Positions 52,173 to 64,000 of a stretch of 64,000 nt of DNA are shown here, piece after piece. The stretch is from contig NC_070564.1 of the NCBI RefSeq assembly GCF_026914185.1, positions 6,820,001 through 6,884,000 of the forward strand, read 5' to 3'. The DNA comes from Puccinia triticina. Taxonomy: Eukaryota; Basidiomycota; Pucciniomycetes; Pucciniales; Pucciniaceae. The notes beneath the pieces are model-generated. The model was given only the letters and a program-made list of their open reading frames with translations, did no database searches and was not told the DNA's origin. Position 1 is the first letter of the stretch, and every line of letters begins with the position of its first letter. A program made the position numbers and the translations under genes.

Positions 52173-54803
52173 ATGCAACTCGCGACCGCCTACCAACATC
52201 CTATGGTCTTGATTCTATGCGTATGGATCTGCTTTGTAAGCGTCACTTGTGCAAAGAAGACTTGCAATGTTTTGGATTACGGTGCAAAAGTAAGTCCAAC
52301 TTCTGGTCTCCATTTAAAAAGCTGCTTGCAGTAGTCCAGAGCGAGTTATTGAATCTCAAAAAAATGGCAGGCCGATAAGCAAACCGACATAGGCCCTCCT
52401 CTGCTGAAAGCATACGCAGATTGTTTAAAGGCGACCACTGGACGCCCGGAAGATACCATCGTACTAATCCCTCAAGGTTCTCACAACGGTTTTGTTGAAG
52501 TCCGAAAAATTGTGAAGCTGATTATTCCTTTTTGGGGGTCCAGGCGATTTTTCCCTCAAGAGCAACGTCCTATTTGCCAAAGGAAAAGGACTTACTTTCA
52601 CATTCAATGGCCAAATTCATCTAGCTTACAATAGTCGGGTGAGTCCAAAGAAAGAAAGAAAAATCCCAGCTCGATTCTCAAGTAAGGCCGCTGATGCTGA
52701 GTGAATCTTTTGTCATGTCTTCATCTAGTACACCGGTAACATGATTGCGTTCACTCGCTGTCAGAATGTAAGATAATTTGAGAAATCTAAGGATTTAAAT
52801 CCTCAGCGACTCGATTGCAGGTGATTGATCTTGAAACGCATGAAATCCTTCTTCAGCTCGTTGTGAACGGCGTAGGAGCCTTTCATGGCTATGGAGATTT
52901 ATATCGCCCCGGTGGCAATGTGAGAGAAAAAATTTCTTTAATGGGTTCTCACATGTCACATTAAGGGTTAACTCTCTTCATTTCACCTCTCAGCTCAATC
53001 ACTTACCACAGCGACCCCGTCTGGTACGGTTTGAAAATTGTCAAGACGTAGATTATTCTGGGGTTGGTTCATCTCTACTTGATTAACCTTTTCTTGGCAA
53101 TATGGTCGGAATATGCACTGATGGAATGATTCAATCTCACAATCGACAAATGTACCTGGTCTTACGTTTTCTGGATGTAGTTTAACCTATTTGATGCACC
53201 TTTATATCGTAAGCAAGTTTCTGTGAATTTTTGCGGAAGCAGGGGAGGTGTTATTCTTAAAGTGATGGCAAACACGGTCTTCTTGTCTTCTTGATCAATC
53301 CTAGACCTGGTAGTTGCTTTGGGAACCAAGTAAGCTACACTCGTGAAGAATTTGAAGGTAGTGTATTATCATCATGAACCGATGCGTTTTTTCAGCTTCC
53401 GGATCCACAACTTCCGTATCAGCAGTACCAATATTGGTGCCACCGATGGAATAGACGTCTCAGGCACAAACATGTGAGTCTTATAGAAATTATTTGATGA
53501 ATTCTTCTAGGAATCATTTCCCGCTTTCTGACGGGAGCCTGCTTTCAAAAATAAATAGACATGTGCACGATGGTGAGAGAACTTGAGCGATTAAACAAAC
53601 GAACAGCTGGAACGCCTATTGATCAAACCAAATCTCTTTCTTGTCATTTGCCCCTACAAAGTTGATATCAAGACCGGTGATGAGTAAGATGCGATCAAAT
53701 AATGTACTCGTAGCCACAGTATGTGGATAACTGACGCAAGTTTCTACATTAATTATTTAGGTGTGTGACGGCGAAGTCCCCTATGAAAGGATTGCTAGTT
53801 GAGCGAGTCAGCTGCATTAACACTGATGGTAGGTTTTCTACTGAAGATGAGCTTTCATGCCACCTGAATAAAATGACTAAATAATCGACACTTATTTCAG
53901 GCTGTTCCATCGGTAGCTTTGGGGCATCTGGCAAAGGGTACATCGTCGAAGATGTCTTATACCGCCATGTGAATCTAACCAATGCATCCAACGGGGTCAG
54001 TTCCAATTTGATAAATGCTCAGAGCAATGTGTGACACCCTTTTTTAGAACCAATTACTTAATCTTCATATCTGTTTTCCAAACTGTCACCAGGTGGTTGT
54101 GAAGACTTACTCGTCGTCCCAAGGAACCATAAGGTAAAAGCTGCCTCTCACGAATTCTAACTCGATAGCTGATAGCCATAAAATGATGTTGAACCTCTTC
54201 TTCCAATTGCGTCACGATCACAACAGGAACATCACGTTCACGGACTTTATCTTGGTAAGCTCGATTCACCCTTCAGTTCAAAATAAGCTACTCGACCATC
54301 ATTGACAAAGAGAAATCTAATCGGATACTTCCGACTTGAAGGACAACGTAGCATATCCAATCAAGGTTAGTTTCTCTAAAATGAATCTGGCAACGATCAT
54401 GAACTGAAAAATCGTACCTTCACTCCAGTTTGACTATACGTGGGGAGAAACGCTACACAAAACCAAGCGTAACATAGGTTCGAGTTATGGGTCGCAAAAA
54501 TGGACAGATGCCAAGTTTATTAACTTCCGAGGAACTGGTAGTAAATACAGGCCTTTGGTCACTCTCCACTGCTCTCCTCGCTCTCCCTGCACTCATTTCA
54601 AGGTTAGTTGTGCACACGATGATGTGGCTTTCGCCAGATCCACATAAATACATTGAGATTGATGTAATCCTTTGATTTTTTATTTGCAGTTCCAAAACAT
54701 TCAACTTCAGGGATCAGTCGAAGAACCATCCATTTCTTCAGCTTGCGGGACCGTGGACAACCTCTCAAGAAAAGTTTTGAAGAATAGTCTGCCCGGGTGC
54801 TGA
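52173..54803 (+). CDS. secreted GH28 rhamnogalacturonase-type hydrolase (18 exons)
   Basis: Glycoside hydrolase of family 28, likely cleaving rhamnogalacturonan in the plant pectic wall outside the cell. Exons: 52173-52289, 52371-52476, 52544-52638, 52729-52767, 52821-52919, 52994-53062, 53181-53208, 53305-53329, 53396-53473, 53559-53572, 53662-53683, 53761-53828, 53901-53995, 54093-54133, 54227-54254, 54342-54365, 54429-54602, 54690-54803; 411 residues. A signal peptide covers about the first 26 residues (hydrophobic MVLILCVWICFVSVTCA). Active-site blocks: ATDGIDVSGTN, TGDECVTAKSP, INTDGCSIGSFGASG, VVVKTYSSSQGTIRN. The D-E pair in GDEC, and SIGSFG in place of GHG, are as in fungal rhamnogalacturonan hydrolases, not polygalacturonases. 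All 17 introns are GT-AG and phases close exactly. The gene looks intact. Confidence 0.9.
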
Positions 54804-55804
54804 TGTCATTTCTTAATCGCTTGATGGTCTTGGGCATACTCTTGTCATAAGCGACTTATAATTGTCAGCCAAGCGCGGAAAATAATTCTTTTTGCTAGAC
54901 AAAAAACAAAGTCGCTCTCTTTAAATGGACCTGTTTAAATACTAAAATGACTTATAAAGTCCTTCGCGCCTGTGGCCGACCTCGAACTTCCGAAGGACTG
55001 GTGTTGAGTTAGGTTTCAAAAATCATTCTTCTGTCCGCCCGAAAATGTTGCACAAGGTTCAGAGATCACTTCGTGATTCATGAATAATTTGTGACTAGTC
55101 AATAGAGGCAGTGTTGTATTATTGATCTGCTTGAAGCTAGAGATCGATCGTGCTTTTGTCTGAAAGTCTGTGAGGGCCAAGGGTGGAGGTTACAAGAACA
55201 TCTTTTACAAATGATCGGTATGACAAGGAGGACCTGAAACGTTGTCAGCCCAGCTGATTTAGATGGAGCTTAGGGGTGCGTATGGTCTCAAAGAGATTGA
55301 AGAATGTACGAGCCAAAAAGGGATAGCATTACCAATTGAGAACCATAATTCAACACAAGCGGTAGGAAGACAACATAATAATGAGTGAAAGACATCATTG
55401 CAAAAAATAAGTATATCCAAAACAAAGAAAGAAGGCAAGAATACAGAGATCATTCTGGAGTTTTTTTAAGTATACAAAGCAGGTCACAGAAACACTCAGA
55501 ACTGAGCCGAGTAAGGATCGAGATTTTATATAAAAAATGATGTGAGATAAGAGGGAAAAAAAGGAATGTGAAGCGAAGCGAAGAGATATTGCATGTATTT
55601 ATGTACACTGGGTTGATGTGATATGCTATTGAGAAGGGGAAAAAAAGAAAAACAAAAGCTCCTTATACATCTCGCATTAACTCTTCCCCTAAGATTCCAA
55701 GACCTCTTTCATCCCAGATATTCAAAACCGATGGTAACCGTTGAGTTTTTCGGGCTGATTTACTGACAGTATACTTCTACTTCTTGTCGTTGTGGTTATT
55801 GAGA
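54804..55804. other. intergenic between convergent GH28 and IRE1
   Basis: 3' flanks of two convergent genes. AT-rich with poly-A stretches (55550-55660). No gene supported; the reverse frame at 55259-55453 has no motif. Confidence 0.45.
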
Positions 55805-58800
55805 TCAAATTTCATCGACATCGAAATAAGTGGCAAAAAGGTTTTCAGTTTTCAGATTGCTTTCCAAGATAATCGAATAGACGTGGACCAATAGGGACGG
55901 GAACTTTCTGCTGAAATAGTTCAAAAATCCTTCAGGAATATCTCCCAACGATTTCTTGATCCCATCCGGCAAATCTTGAAAATGATGTTTCTTAATTCCG
56001 AATATGCAACCAGTTTGAATGTTTTTCAGAAAGAAAATCGTCAGTCTGCTAATTTCGATTTCACCTTCGCAAGACTGAAGGAATCTCGAATGAATGGAAA
56101 GCATCTAACTGACTTTGTTCCTCATAACCCTCAGCAAATCCCGAATTGAGCCACCATCATATTTGCGATACTTCCCCAAATTATCGACGAGGCCCCTATC
56201 AATGATTTTATACCAGTCGAGACCTTTAGGATGTAGATTCTTGTTCGGGACTAGATGATTGAGTGGGGACGACTTGTGGTGAACGTATCTGTAAAACTGC
56301 TCTTGATCTTCTAGGCGTATTAGCGCTTCTTCTGGGGGATCTCGTTCCATGATTTCAAACCGATCACTGCAATCGCATAAGAAGTTCAACCGTTTTGTAG
56401 GCTCCCAAAAGTATGGGTTCTGTAATACTTCTTCTGCCGTTGGTCTTTCGTATTTAAGTTCACGCATTTCAACTTATTGTCAGTCAGTCAGTCATCAATT
56501 ATAGCCGACTATCAGCTGGTTTGAAACTTACCGCTCTTTTGGGTTCGATCGAATCATAGATCTGATCAATTGCTGTGCTTCGAAGGCTTCTTCATCGAGA
56601 TCGTCTAATTGTTCTAAACAAATTTCGTCTTTCAAGATGTTCATCTCCCTTTCATAACGAGAGCCGAAGGGATGATCGCCTTTAGTCAAAACGTAGTAAT
56701 AGATACATCCCAACGAAAAGATATCGATCGATCGAGTCAGTCGATGGGAAGACGTTTCGGGATTGGATGTCGAGGAGGAACCATTAGATTCTCCGTTAGT
56801 GCCTGGGGCGGCGTTTTGGACGGTGGAGTTGATCATGCTAGAGCTAGCAGTCGAGTTGCCCTGTTCATTCAAATTTACCTGTCCCTTCAAGATTTCTGGG
56901 GCCCGGTATCCAAACGAACCAGCCGCATGATTCGCAGTCTGCGCGAAACTACTCTCGTCCAACTCCAGCTTCTTGCACAATCCAAAGTCAGATATCAGCA
57001 TCCTAAAGCTTTTACCGGCCGAGATGACCCCCGGCTTCTTACTCGTAATCTTGCTGGAAGTTGGGAGTGATCTAGTGAGAGTAATTAGAATATTTTGAGG
57101 TTTGATATCCCTGTGGACGATCTTGAGTTTGTGCAGATATCTCAAACCCGAGGAGATCTGTTTTAACGCTTTTTTGGCATTAAAAATTCGGTCCAACTCC
57201 TCATACTCCTTGAATTGTCTTTTTTCAACTAAATCGAATAACGAGGCGCTACATAGTTCCAACGCGATATAGAGAAAGTTGTCCAGAGATTCCTGGACGA
57301 AGTATCGTACCACGTTTGGATGATCGTCAGATTCTTGCAACAAGCTCACTTCATGACTTGCTAGTGTGACGAAATCTTTCAAAAGCCGTTTGACGGCAAC
57401 CTGTCTGCCCTGGAAAGTCCCTTTTAACACGACGGTACCATGTGAGCCATACCCTGTCCGATCAAAGAAATAATCAGCAAGAACGGAAGTTTTGGTGGTA
57501 TATTGAAAGACGGTCTGAAACTAAGCGAACCAATGGTTTCGTTTGTTACAATCAGCGATCCAACCCTTTGCGGTTCAAACCCACGATAATCATTCACGGA
57601 AAATTCTGCAGTCGAATTGATTGGCTGATGTTCGTGCAGACTTGGGCCATTCACTTTGAACAAGATAGCAGCAGGATTGGGGGTGTTTTCGTTCGCATTT
57701 GAGTGAATGACTGACGCAGCTGTCGGGGTAACTTGCTCGAATGGCTGAGAGACTCCGACCCCACTGCTAGAGCTTGGTTTACTTTTTTTATAGTTTGGTT
57801 TGGTTTTTTGAGGGGTTCTAGGCTCTCCCACCGACAGAGGTTGTGAAACAGCGGGGCGAGCTTCCATCGAGCCAGGCTGTGAAGAGGCAGAGTCGGAAGG
57901 AGTTATTGACATGAGAGCCTTGGCTGCCTCAGCTTCGGCTTTGGCCGCTGCAGCCGCAGCTTTCTGACCAGGCCGCTTCCCTCTTCTGCGTTTGGGTTTC
58001 TGCTTCGAAGCAGGAAGTGAGTCGTCATCGGCAGTACCGTTGAGAAGATGTTTGTCTGGGGAACCATCGACACTTGTAGGACATTCAGACTCTTTGATTG
58101 GTATTGTGGTTGGCACTTCAGACGTGGCTGCTCCATCTCGGGACTCCGCCGTGCCAAGCGCGTTTAATTTGGGGCCTTGCTCAACTTTGGAAGAGTCATT
58201 ACTGCCCAAAGCTTGGTTGACTAACCGATGCAAATGATCCCATCGAGCGGTTGACGGCGAACCTACTTTCCTTGAAGCCCACCAGCTCATTATCACCAAC
58301 ACTAAAAAAATGGTCAACAAAGGGTTCAAATCCGGAAATCGTTCATCCGACCTCCCGGTGGACACGGAGCTTCGCCCTTCACTCGGCATCAGCTGTTGTT
58401 TGAACGTCCTGACCAAGAGGGACGAAATTTGAGCTGCGCGTTGATGAAGTTGCGTAGGTGACTCATGGGGTAGATCATAATCTGAAACGAAGTTGGTATG
58501 TGTTGAAGGGACAGGGACACCACTGAGACCCGAGTTTTGATTGAGCTTGGAATTGACAACTTTTTTGGATGGTGGAAGAGTCAGAGGTTTGGGGGGTGGA
58601 TCGAGTGCTAGGGGCGGATTGCTAGAAGGATGCTGATTTTGACTATTAGCGGGGTCTAGTAGTCGATTGGTGTAAGAGAAATCAAGAAAACCGTTCATGG
58701 CTTGCGAGTTGAGTAGATGATGAGTTCCAATCGATGGTTCGTGTCCAAGGGTTTGGTACGCAGATGGTGCGAAGACAACAAGGGGATAGCTTTGTTGAGA

Positions 58801-60257
58801 CATTACGTAGAAGGACTCTTGATATTTACCAACGAACGCACTTCGCTGGCCGGTTGAATGGGCAGGCTGAAACGGAGTGGAAAATGAACTTTGAGAATGA
58901 AGATGCTTGAAAAGATTAAACTGATCATCGTCAGGTGGGAATTTGCTATGAGATTGATCATCCTTGTGGGGTAAAAATTTTGGTTGGACGAAGATAATTG
59001 GCTGCTGCAGGGTCGCAGGCTTTGTGGCGCTAGCAGTCGAATCGTCGAGGACTTCACTGGGCCCAGGATCCCGAGAGGTCGGATCGGTAGATGTTGCAGG
59101 TTCGTCATGAGCACTGGGAAAGACGACATCGAAGATACTGGTGACTGGATGATCAAATGAGTTCTGCCATTTAATCGTAGTATGCTCGGAGCGGCTTAGT
59201 GGAGTGTTGGCGGCTGGTGAAGCAGCTTGGAAACAAACGAGGTTTCCATCGTGAGTGGGTTCTAGATATAACTCATCCGGTGTCCGTGTCCATATGGTAT
59301 GTAGGCTGTGAGGAAGGTTCGATGGGGTATATGTGGAATAACGCAATGATTGGATGAGTGTATTGGGTTTCGAATATATTGATACCTGGTAATCTGAGGC
59401 GTGAAGGCGAAAATAGTCAGTAAGTATAGACCAGCAACTGGTTTGGATGAGCAGATAATGATTCAACAGGACGACTTACCTGTTCGACCTATGTAGAGCA
59501 GGTCACGGGGACGCTGATCAATAGGTTCATGATTCGCATCTGGGTCACTCGATGAATTAGAAGTTCCTGGCTTGACAGAACAAGTACCGTCACTATCGAA
59601 GTCGGTTTGGCTTGTTGAGGAATCAAATGGACGTCGAGAATGGCATTGATGGTGCCTGGAAGACTTTTCCTTTCCTTTCAAGGAACCCGTTTTAGGTTTA
59701 GAGTTTAAAGAGTTGACGACCGAGCCAGTTTTTAGATCGATAGCAATCAAGTGAGATTCTTTTTTGCCTATGAACATTTTAGAAGAATCGCCGGGGAAAG
59801 TGAAGGGAGAGAGATTGACGAGTTGGGAGACCGAGAGTGGAAGTTTCTCAAGGCGAGAGGGCTGAGATGAAGACTTGACAAAGACGTATAGGTCGCCATC
59901 GTTCTGAGGTTCGATTGCATAGAGCTCGTGATCTTGATCTGAATGATCGGATGAGAGACAAGGAGAATCGACAAGACCGCAACGATCGAGCAAACCATTC
60001 GAAGTATGATTTGGATCGTTCAGAGTCCAGTTCCAAATTCCAGTTTGGCGATCGAGGGCATGCAGTTGACCATCAAGAGTGGAGACCAACAAAATTGGGG
60101 AGAGTTGAAAAGTCTGAGTGTTGGGCGTTGAGTCAGGGTTTGCACTTGATGACGAATGCTTGAGGTGATGCAATGATTTAGAAGATGCTGATGCTGAGGA
60201 TGATGCTGAGGATAGTGATGATACAGTTGAAGTGCTTGTTGATGCATGCGAGTCCAT
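55805..60257 (-). CDS. IRE1: IRE1 kinase/endoribonuclease (5 exons)
   Basis: ER-membrane stress sensor that splices HAC1-type mRNA in the unfolded protein response. Minus-strand exons: 60257-59480, 59393-57531, 57453-56532, 56444-56114, 55990-55805; 1359 residues. The luminal domain opens with beta-propeller-like ILLVSTLDGQLHALDRQTG and has LYIGRTDYQVSIYSKP. One membrane segment is visible (LLTIFLVLVIMSWWA, about 617-633), then a long Ser/Pro-rich linker. The kinase begins ETIGYGSHGTVVLKG, with VAVKRLL, IVHRDIKPQNILI and SDFGLCKK. The KEN RNase domain ends the protein: DWYKIIDRGLVDNLGKYRKYDGG-like region, then LRVMRNKKHHFQDLP with the catalytic Arg, Asn and His present. The first exon as read has no signal peptide, so the true start probably lies in a further upstream exon; an acceptor-like TTTCAG precedes it at about 60290. 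Confidence 0.93.
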
Positions 60258-60968
60258 TTTGATTGATAATTTGAGGACGAGGCGAGTTGCTGAAATATGG
60301 CTGGTGGTGGGAGGCGGTTGCTGTGCGCATTCATCCAGTGCGAGTTTGGTTGGGTGGTGGACTCAGACTGCGGAGCACTCTGTGACAGCTGGCATACAGC
60401 TTCCGTGACAGCCCAAATACGCCGACTGCGGAGTGCGAGTGCTGACCGGTCTTACAAGTATTTTCGAGGAGCATGGAACTGACTCGAGCAAACATGTTCA
60501 AAGACATCCAGAAGCTTCCCAGAAACTTGTTTCATTTCCTTGGGCACTACTGGGGCTAATAGGCGCCTTCGCCGCCCCGCAGAAGTAGAGGGAATGGTCC
60601 AAGCTAACATGTGTGTTAGACCCTCCAATTCCCTTTACCCAAACAATCAATTCAGGCTATTCTGTACATGCAATTTGACAAGTTTTAAACTGACTCACAA
60701 AAAGATTTACAATAACCATTAGAAATTAGAATTACATGATACATTTTTCCACTGAGTGTAAACAATTGACAATTGCCTCACAGTTGCACATGCCATAGAC
60801 CTATTGGACTTCTAGTGCATTTCGGAAATTTGGAGGCAAAAAATGGGGAAAACTTGTTGAGTTTGTATGGTGTTTCTGTTTCATTTCCTCATGTTTCTCT
60901 GCTTCAAAACTATCATGTACATATCACAGTCTGTGACATCTCCATGTTGTAGTCACCTGGAGCAGCAG
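60258..60968. other. upstream region of IRE1
   Basis: Probably holds the IRE1 promoter and perhaps a missing signal-peptide exon. The part after 60950 is homologous to the repeat at 29300. Confidence 0.4.
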
Positions 60969-60977
60969 ACGTGGAAG

Positions 60978-61775
60978 CTAACTTAACACAAGTCCCCTCC
61001 TTCCAAGGAGGCGCGAAGCGTCTCCAAAGGAGGGACTTGAATATAATGTCCCAAATATTGCGTGAGCGCAACCAGCCATTTGGCTGGGGAGGGCATTACA
61101 ACCCCCAAATCACCCACAAGCGCTCTGATTCTGGTCACGCCTCCCAGACCATTGAAAAGCTTGTGATTTTTTGATATATGTACGGCCCTCAAAGCTCCAC
61201 ATTTCCATAGCATTAGGAAACTGTGGGGATGGATAAGTATTGGGCATTGGAGTGATCCGCCCAATGCAGGCCCAGATAAACTCTTGGATCGATCCGCTCC
61301 TTATGGCATAAATAGCAAAATGCATACATCATAAGCCATAAGCGCCACCAATTGCAAATATGTACATATTTCATTGAAAATACAAATTAATACTTCAAGA
61401 GCCGTGGGACTCTCCCTGATCCGACAAGAGTGGAATCTGGCGGGTCATCAAAATCTAATTTCCCAAATGTGTAAGTGCCCTTGCAAAAATAGCTGCTGAG
61501 CAGGCCATTTATGGCCGAATTTCCCCCAAAAAAATCCAGCAGATGCTCAAGATGGGCAGCTACAACTGTGCCAAAAGGCATTGAAGAGAGTTCATTTATT
61601 TATTTTTAACTTTGTGCTGAGTTTATTTTTTATCATTTCTCTGCCAAAATTTGACTGTCCTCAGGCCGCGGGTCCGACTTGACAAGTAAGCCTCTCCTTT
61701 GGAGAGCGTCCCTTCGGGACGCGGGGTCGCCCCCCCCCCCCCCGACCCTCCGATCGAGAGGCTTAGTTAAGCTCA
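60978..61775. mobile_element. non-autonomous AcademH-like element, 9-bp TSD
   Basis: 798 bp between perfect repeats ACGTGGAAG (60969-60977 and 61776-61784). Ends CTAACTTAAC and the complement of TGAGCTTAAC, the same family as 41872 and 2030. Hairpins follow at each end: AAGTCCCCTCC...GGAGGGACTT (60990-61036) and AAGCCTCTC...GAGAGGCTT (61687-61764), the latter with a run of 15 C. The homologous unoccupied site is at 29310-29318. No coding frame is supported inside. Confidence 0.88.
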
Positions 61776-61784
61776 ACGTGGAAG

Positions 61785-62391
61785 GCTCTTTCCTCATCCT
61801 TCCACAACCATCATCTCTGCTTTCTGCTGTTCCAGGTGAGTGTCTTCTTTGTTTATTTTCTCCTCTCTGTTTCTTTTGTTCTTTCCTCTGATGCAATGAT
61901 AAATCCTTCCAAAACCATCTGACATCATCTCTGCTTTCTGCTGTTCCAGGTTTATCATCGCAACAAAACTTTCAATCTAGAGGGTTGATATCTGGGGAAA
62001 ACTTGCTAAAAGGGTGCCTACCTTCTAAGAGCAAAGAGCACTTCTTGGTGAGAAGTTTGACAGAATTTTTCAAACGGAATCCCAACCATCAATTACCTTT
62101 TGTCCGGTGACCAGAGTCCTTCCTGACATGAAGGCTGATACAAAATCCTTCACCAACTTGCAATCAATCTATTTCCACAACGCTTCAGAAGCCTTGGAAG
62201 CATTCACAAACATAACGGAAGAAACTGAACAATTCCTTAGAGAGAGGCCTAGAGAAATGGAGGAGGATAAAACCAAGTATGGATAGACCAATGGCCTCTG
62301 TCAGCCTCAAGTGCACGGAGACAAGGAGTCATCTCCACGCGCCAAGAGACTTCTCTAATAGAGCGGAGCCTTTCTTTTAAGTGGGGGCAAA
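61785..62391. repeat. repeat-family internal region and purine tract
   Basis: 61785-61950 repeats the CTTTCCTCATCCTTCCACAA...TTCCAGGTGAGT pattern of 29300-29630 in two units. 62130-62280 has a coding-like + frame (ASEALEAFTNITEETEQFLR). 62299-62391 is an imperfect copy of the sequence that starts at 62392, and it ends in AAGTGGGGGCAAA, a possible polypurine tract. Together this looks like the 3' end of an LTR retroelement internal region. Confidence 0.45.
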
Positions 62392-62986
62392 TGTCAGCCT
62401 TGAGCGCGCGGAGCCAAGGAGTCACCTCCACGCGCCAAGAGACTGCTTCCAGAGCGCGCGGAGGAGCTACCTCCACGCGCCAAGAGAATGAATCTAACAG
62501 AGCATGTGGAGCAAATACCTCCCCATGCCAAGAGTCTTATTGAGCAGACGGGTCCTGAATACCAGTAACTGTTTCAGCTAGTACTAAGGACCATTAGGGA
62601 ATTATATTCCCTTGCAAATAAGCAAACAGCCTCACCCAAGCAATGACATATGCTCGGAAAAGTTTTAAAGACATGGACCCTCCTGTAAGGATGGATCCCT
62701 AGATTGTTACAAGCCAACATGTAGTCTTGAGATCTCTACCAAGCCCAGCAATTACAACGCGGTGTCGTGATTGGGGCTTTATATCTCTCTTAGATTCTTT
62801 CTATTTTCCCTCACTTTCCTCAACATATTTATTCATCTCTCACTTCAACATCTTCTCATCTCTCAGCCTTTTTGCTTAGTATTCTAGCATTTGAGCCTTC
62901 TTCAGTCTTCCTCTTTTCCCTCCAAACTCTACCGCGCGCTCAAACTTTGTATTCAGAGGCAGTCACCTCAGAGACTACCCCTGACA
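62392..62986 (+). repeat. candidate 3' LTR (TGTCAG...CTGACA)
   Basis: 595 bp with TG...CA ends and a 6-bp inverted repeat, directly after a purine tract. Internally it starts with repeats of CACCTCCACGCGCCAAGAGA (62425-62500) and has a TTTATATCTC stretch with pyrimidine-rich DNA after it (62778-62860). No second LTR is in the window, and flanking pentamers do not match, as expected for one end of a longer element. Confidence 0.45.
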
Positions 62987-64000
62987 GCCTCGACTTTAAT
63001 GCGTCTCCTGAAATGGCTGAAATTTTTGTTTAAAATTCTGCTCATTTACCTTTGATCAGTGGAAGCTCATATAAATTTTATCAGCGGAAGTTGAACCTGA
63101 TATACCTGTAATCAGTGGAACGTCATCTTTCGGACAACCAAACTGTTGTGATTCATGAGCAGAGCCTATTCCTCATATTTGATGTTTAACTGTCTTTCTG
63201 AACCTTGAACAATCAAACCAATCATCACCCAAAGTTTCCAAGTTTAGGAAGGATAGCAAGCCTGGGAATGAAGAAGTGTGCATTTGTACTTGGCACTCAA
63301 AGCTGAAAGATTTCAGAGGACTAAAATTTTATTTCTTTTTAGAACTCTAGACTATTGTATGTACATCATAATGTAAAGTAAAATCTCATTTGGGTTTTAC
63401 CTAAAAGCAGGCGAGTTGGCCGCTGTTTTTTGCAATAAAGAATATAAAGCAAGCAAGGTTATTTGGGAGAAAAGAGAAAGATTCTCTTTCTATGCGGTTG
63501 AGGAGGTGTTTGAGCTATGGCGGTGATTGCTTAATTAGCTCGCTTTGTCTCTTTCTTTTCTAAGGTTATTTCCTTACTTGAGTTACTCGGTGAGGCTCTT
63601 TTTTCCAGCTTGCTGGGAGTGCGCAAAACAACGTATGAGTGCTTCCACTTTGTCTGTATTTATTTAACAAGAAGTTCTGCTCTTTAGTCTTTTTGTTTCT
63701 GCTTTTGTCCTTTTAGCGTTCTGATGAGACCACTCACTGATTTTCTCTCCAGCTCTTTGAGTGGAATCAGTTTGGGCGTTCTTTTCCTGTTTGGCTATTG
63801 CTGTGATAGTATTGGGATGCGGCGTTAGCACAACATCTGGATCAGCACGTGAGAAGTTTATTCAGCCGCTTACCTATGGTGCTAGCTTTGGATATTCTAT
63901 CTACAAGTGATTGACAATCGGGATTTTCCACGAGTCTTATTTTTCTGCTCACTGGAATCAGACCTGCATAAACCAAGTTTGGAGTTTCAGTTTTACAACT
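62987..64000. other. intergenic to window end
   Basis: No gene, inverted repeat or array that I can support; AT-rich with CT-rich patches. Confidence 0.4.

Noticed and set aside
59768..60334. Alternative reverse frames over IRE1 exon 1
   Set aside because: They overlap the luminal-domain frame that continues across the splice site, and they have no motif.

Overview
The window looks like nuclear DNA of a basidiomycete, most likely a rust fungus (Pucciniales, Puccinia-like). The reasons are short GT-AG introns of about 60-120 bp (many donors GTCAGT or GTAAGT), intron-rich conserved fungal genes, a secreted plant-cell-wall hydrolase, and few genes in a sea of nested transposons. Order and species are inferred, not read.

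Host genes: an LRR-like gene whose 3' end opens the window (1-798, +); septin CDC10 (2780-4187, +, 6 exons); an HbrB/Bit61-type TORC2 subunit (20156-23294, +, 2 exons, very repeat-rich); a secreted GH28 rhamnogalacturonase-type hydrolase (52173-54803, +, 18 exons including a 14-nt microexon); and the unfolded-protein-response sensor IRE1 (55805-60257, -, 5 exons). An unrecognised three-exon coding block lies at 25607-27628 (-).

The most striking object is a complete DNA transposon at 41872-50059. It has 10-bp terminal repeats (CGAACTTAAC), hairpin-rich subterminal arms and a perfect 9-bp target-site duplication (GGAAAAACT). It carries two convergent genes, a RecQ-like helicase (+) and a DUF6589-type protein, the presumed transposase (-), whose stop codons overlap. 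The layout fits the AcademH lineage. Its transposase gene is cut by a 1.65-kb solo LTR with a 5-bp duplication (CAAAA), and its helicase has one CGA-to-TGA stop. Two short non-autonomous relatives with the same ends and their own perfect 9-bp duplications lie at 2030-2567 (in the CDC10 upstream region) and 60978-61775; a related empty site for the latter is at 29310.

5144-17153 is a decayed chromodomain Ty3/gypsy element with a four-level nest: gypsy, then a hAT transposon between its primer-binding site and gag, then a minisatellite-bearing CACTA-type element in the hAT transposase exon, then a possible smaller element. Its pol also holds two inverted-repeat elements, a hAT-type MITE and a 244-bp tandem duplication. 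Most stop codons in these elements sit where CGA is expected, as CpG deamination would give.

17.2-20 kb and 24-41 kb are repeat-rich: a palindrome plus a 43-bp dyad-symmetric satellite (second array at 50.2 kb), another CACTA-type copy, several MITEs, and two copies of a roughly 310-380-bp sequence, each followed by a fragment of a different WD-repeat gene (TUP1-like, PWP2-like), with an ERV41-like fragment next to the second. No tRNA, rRNA or CRISPR array was seen.
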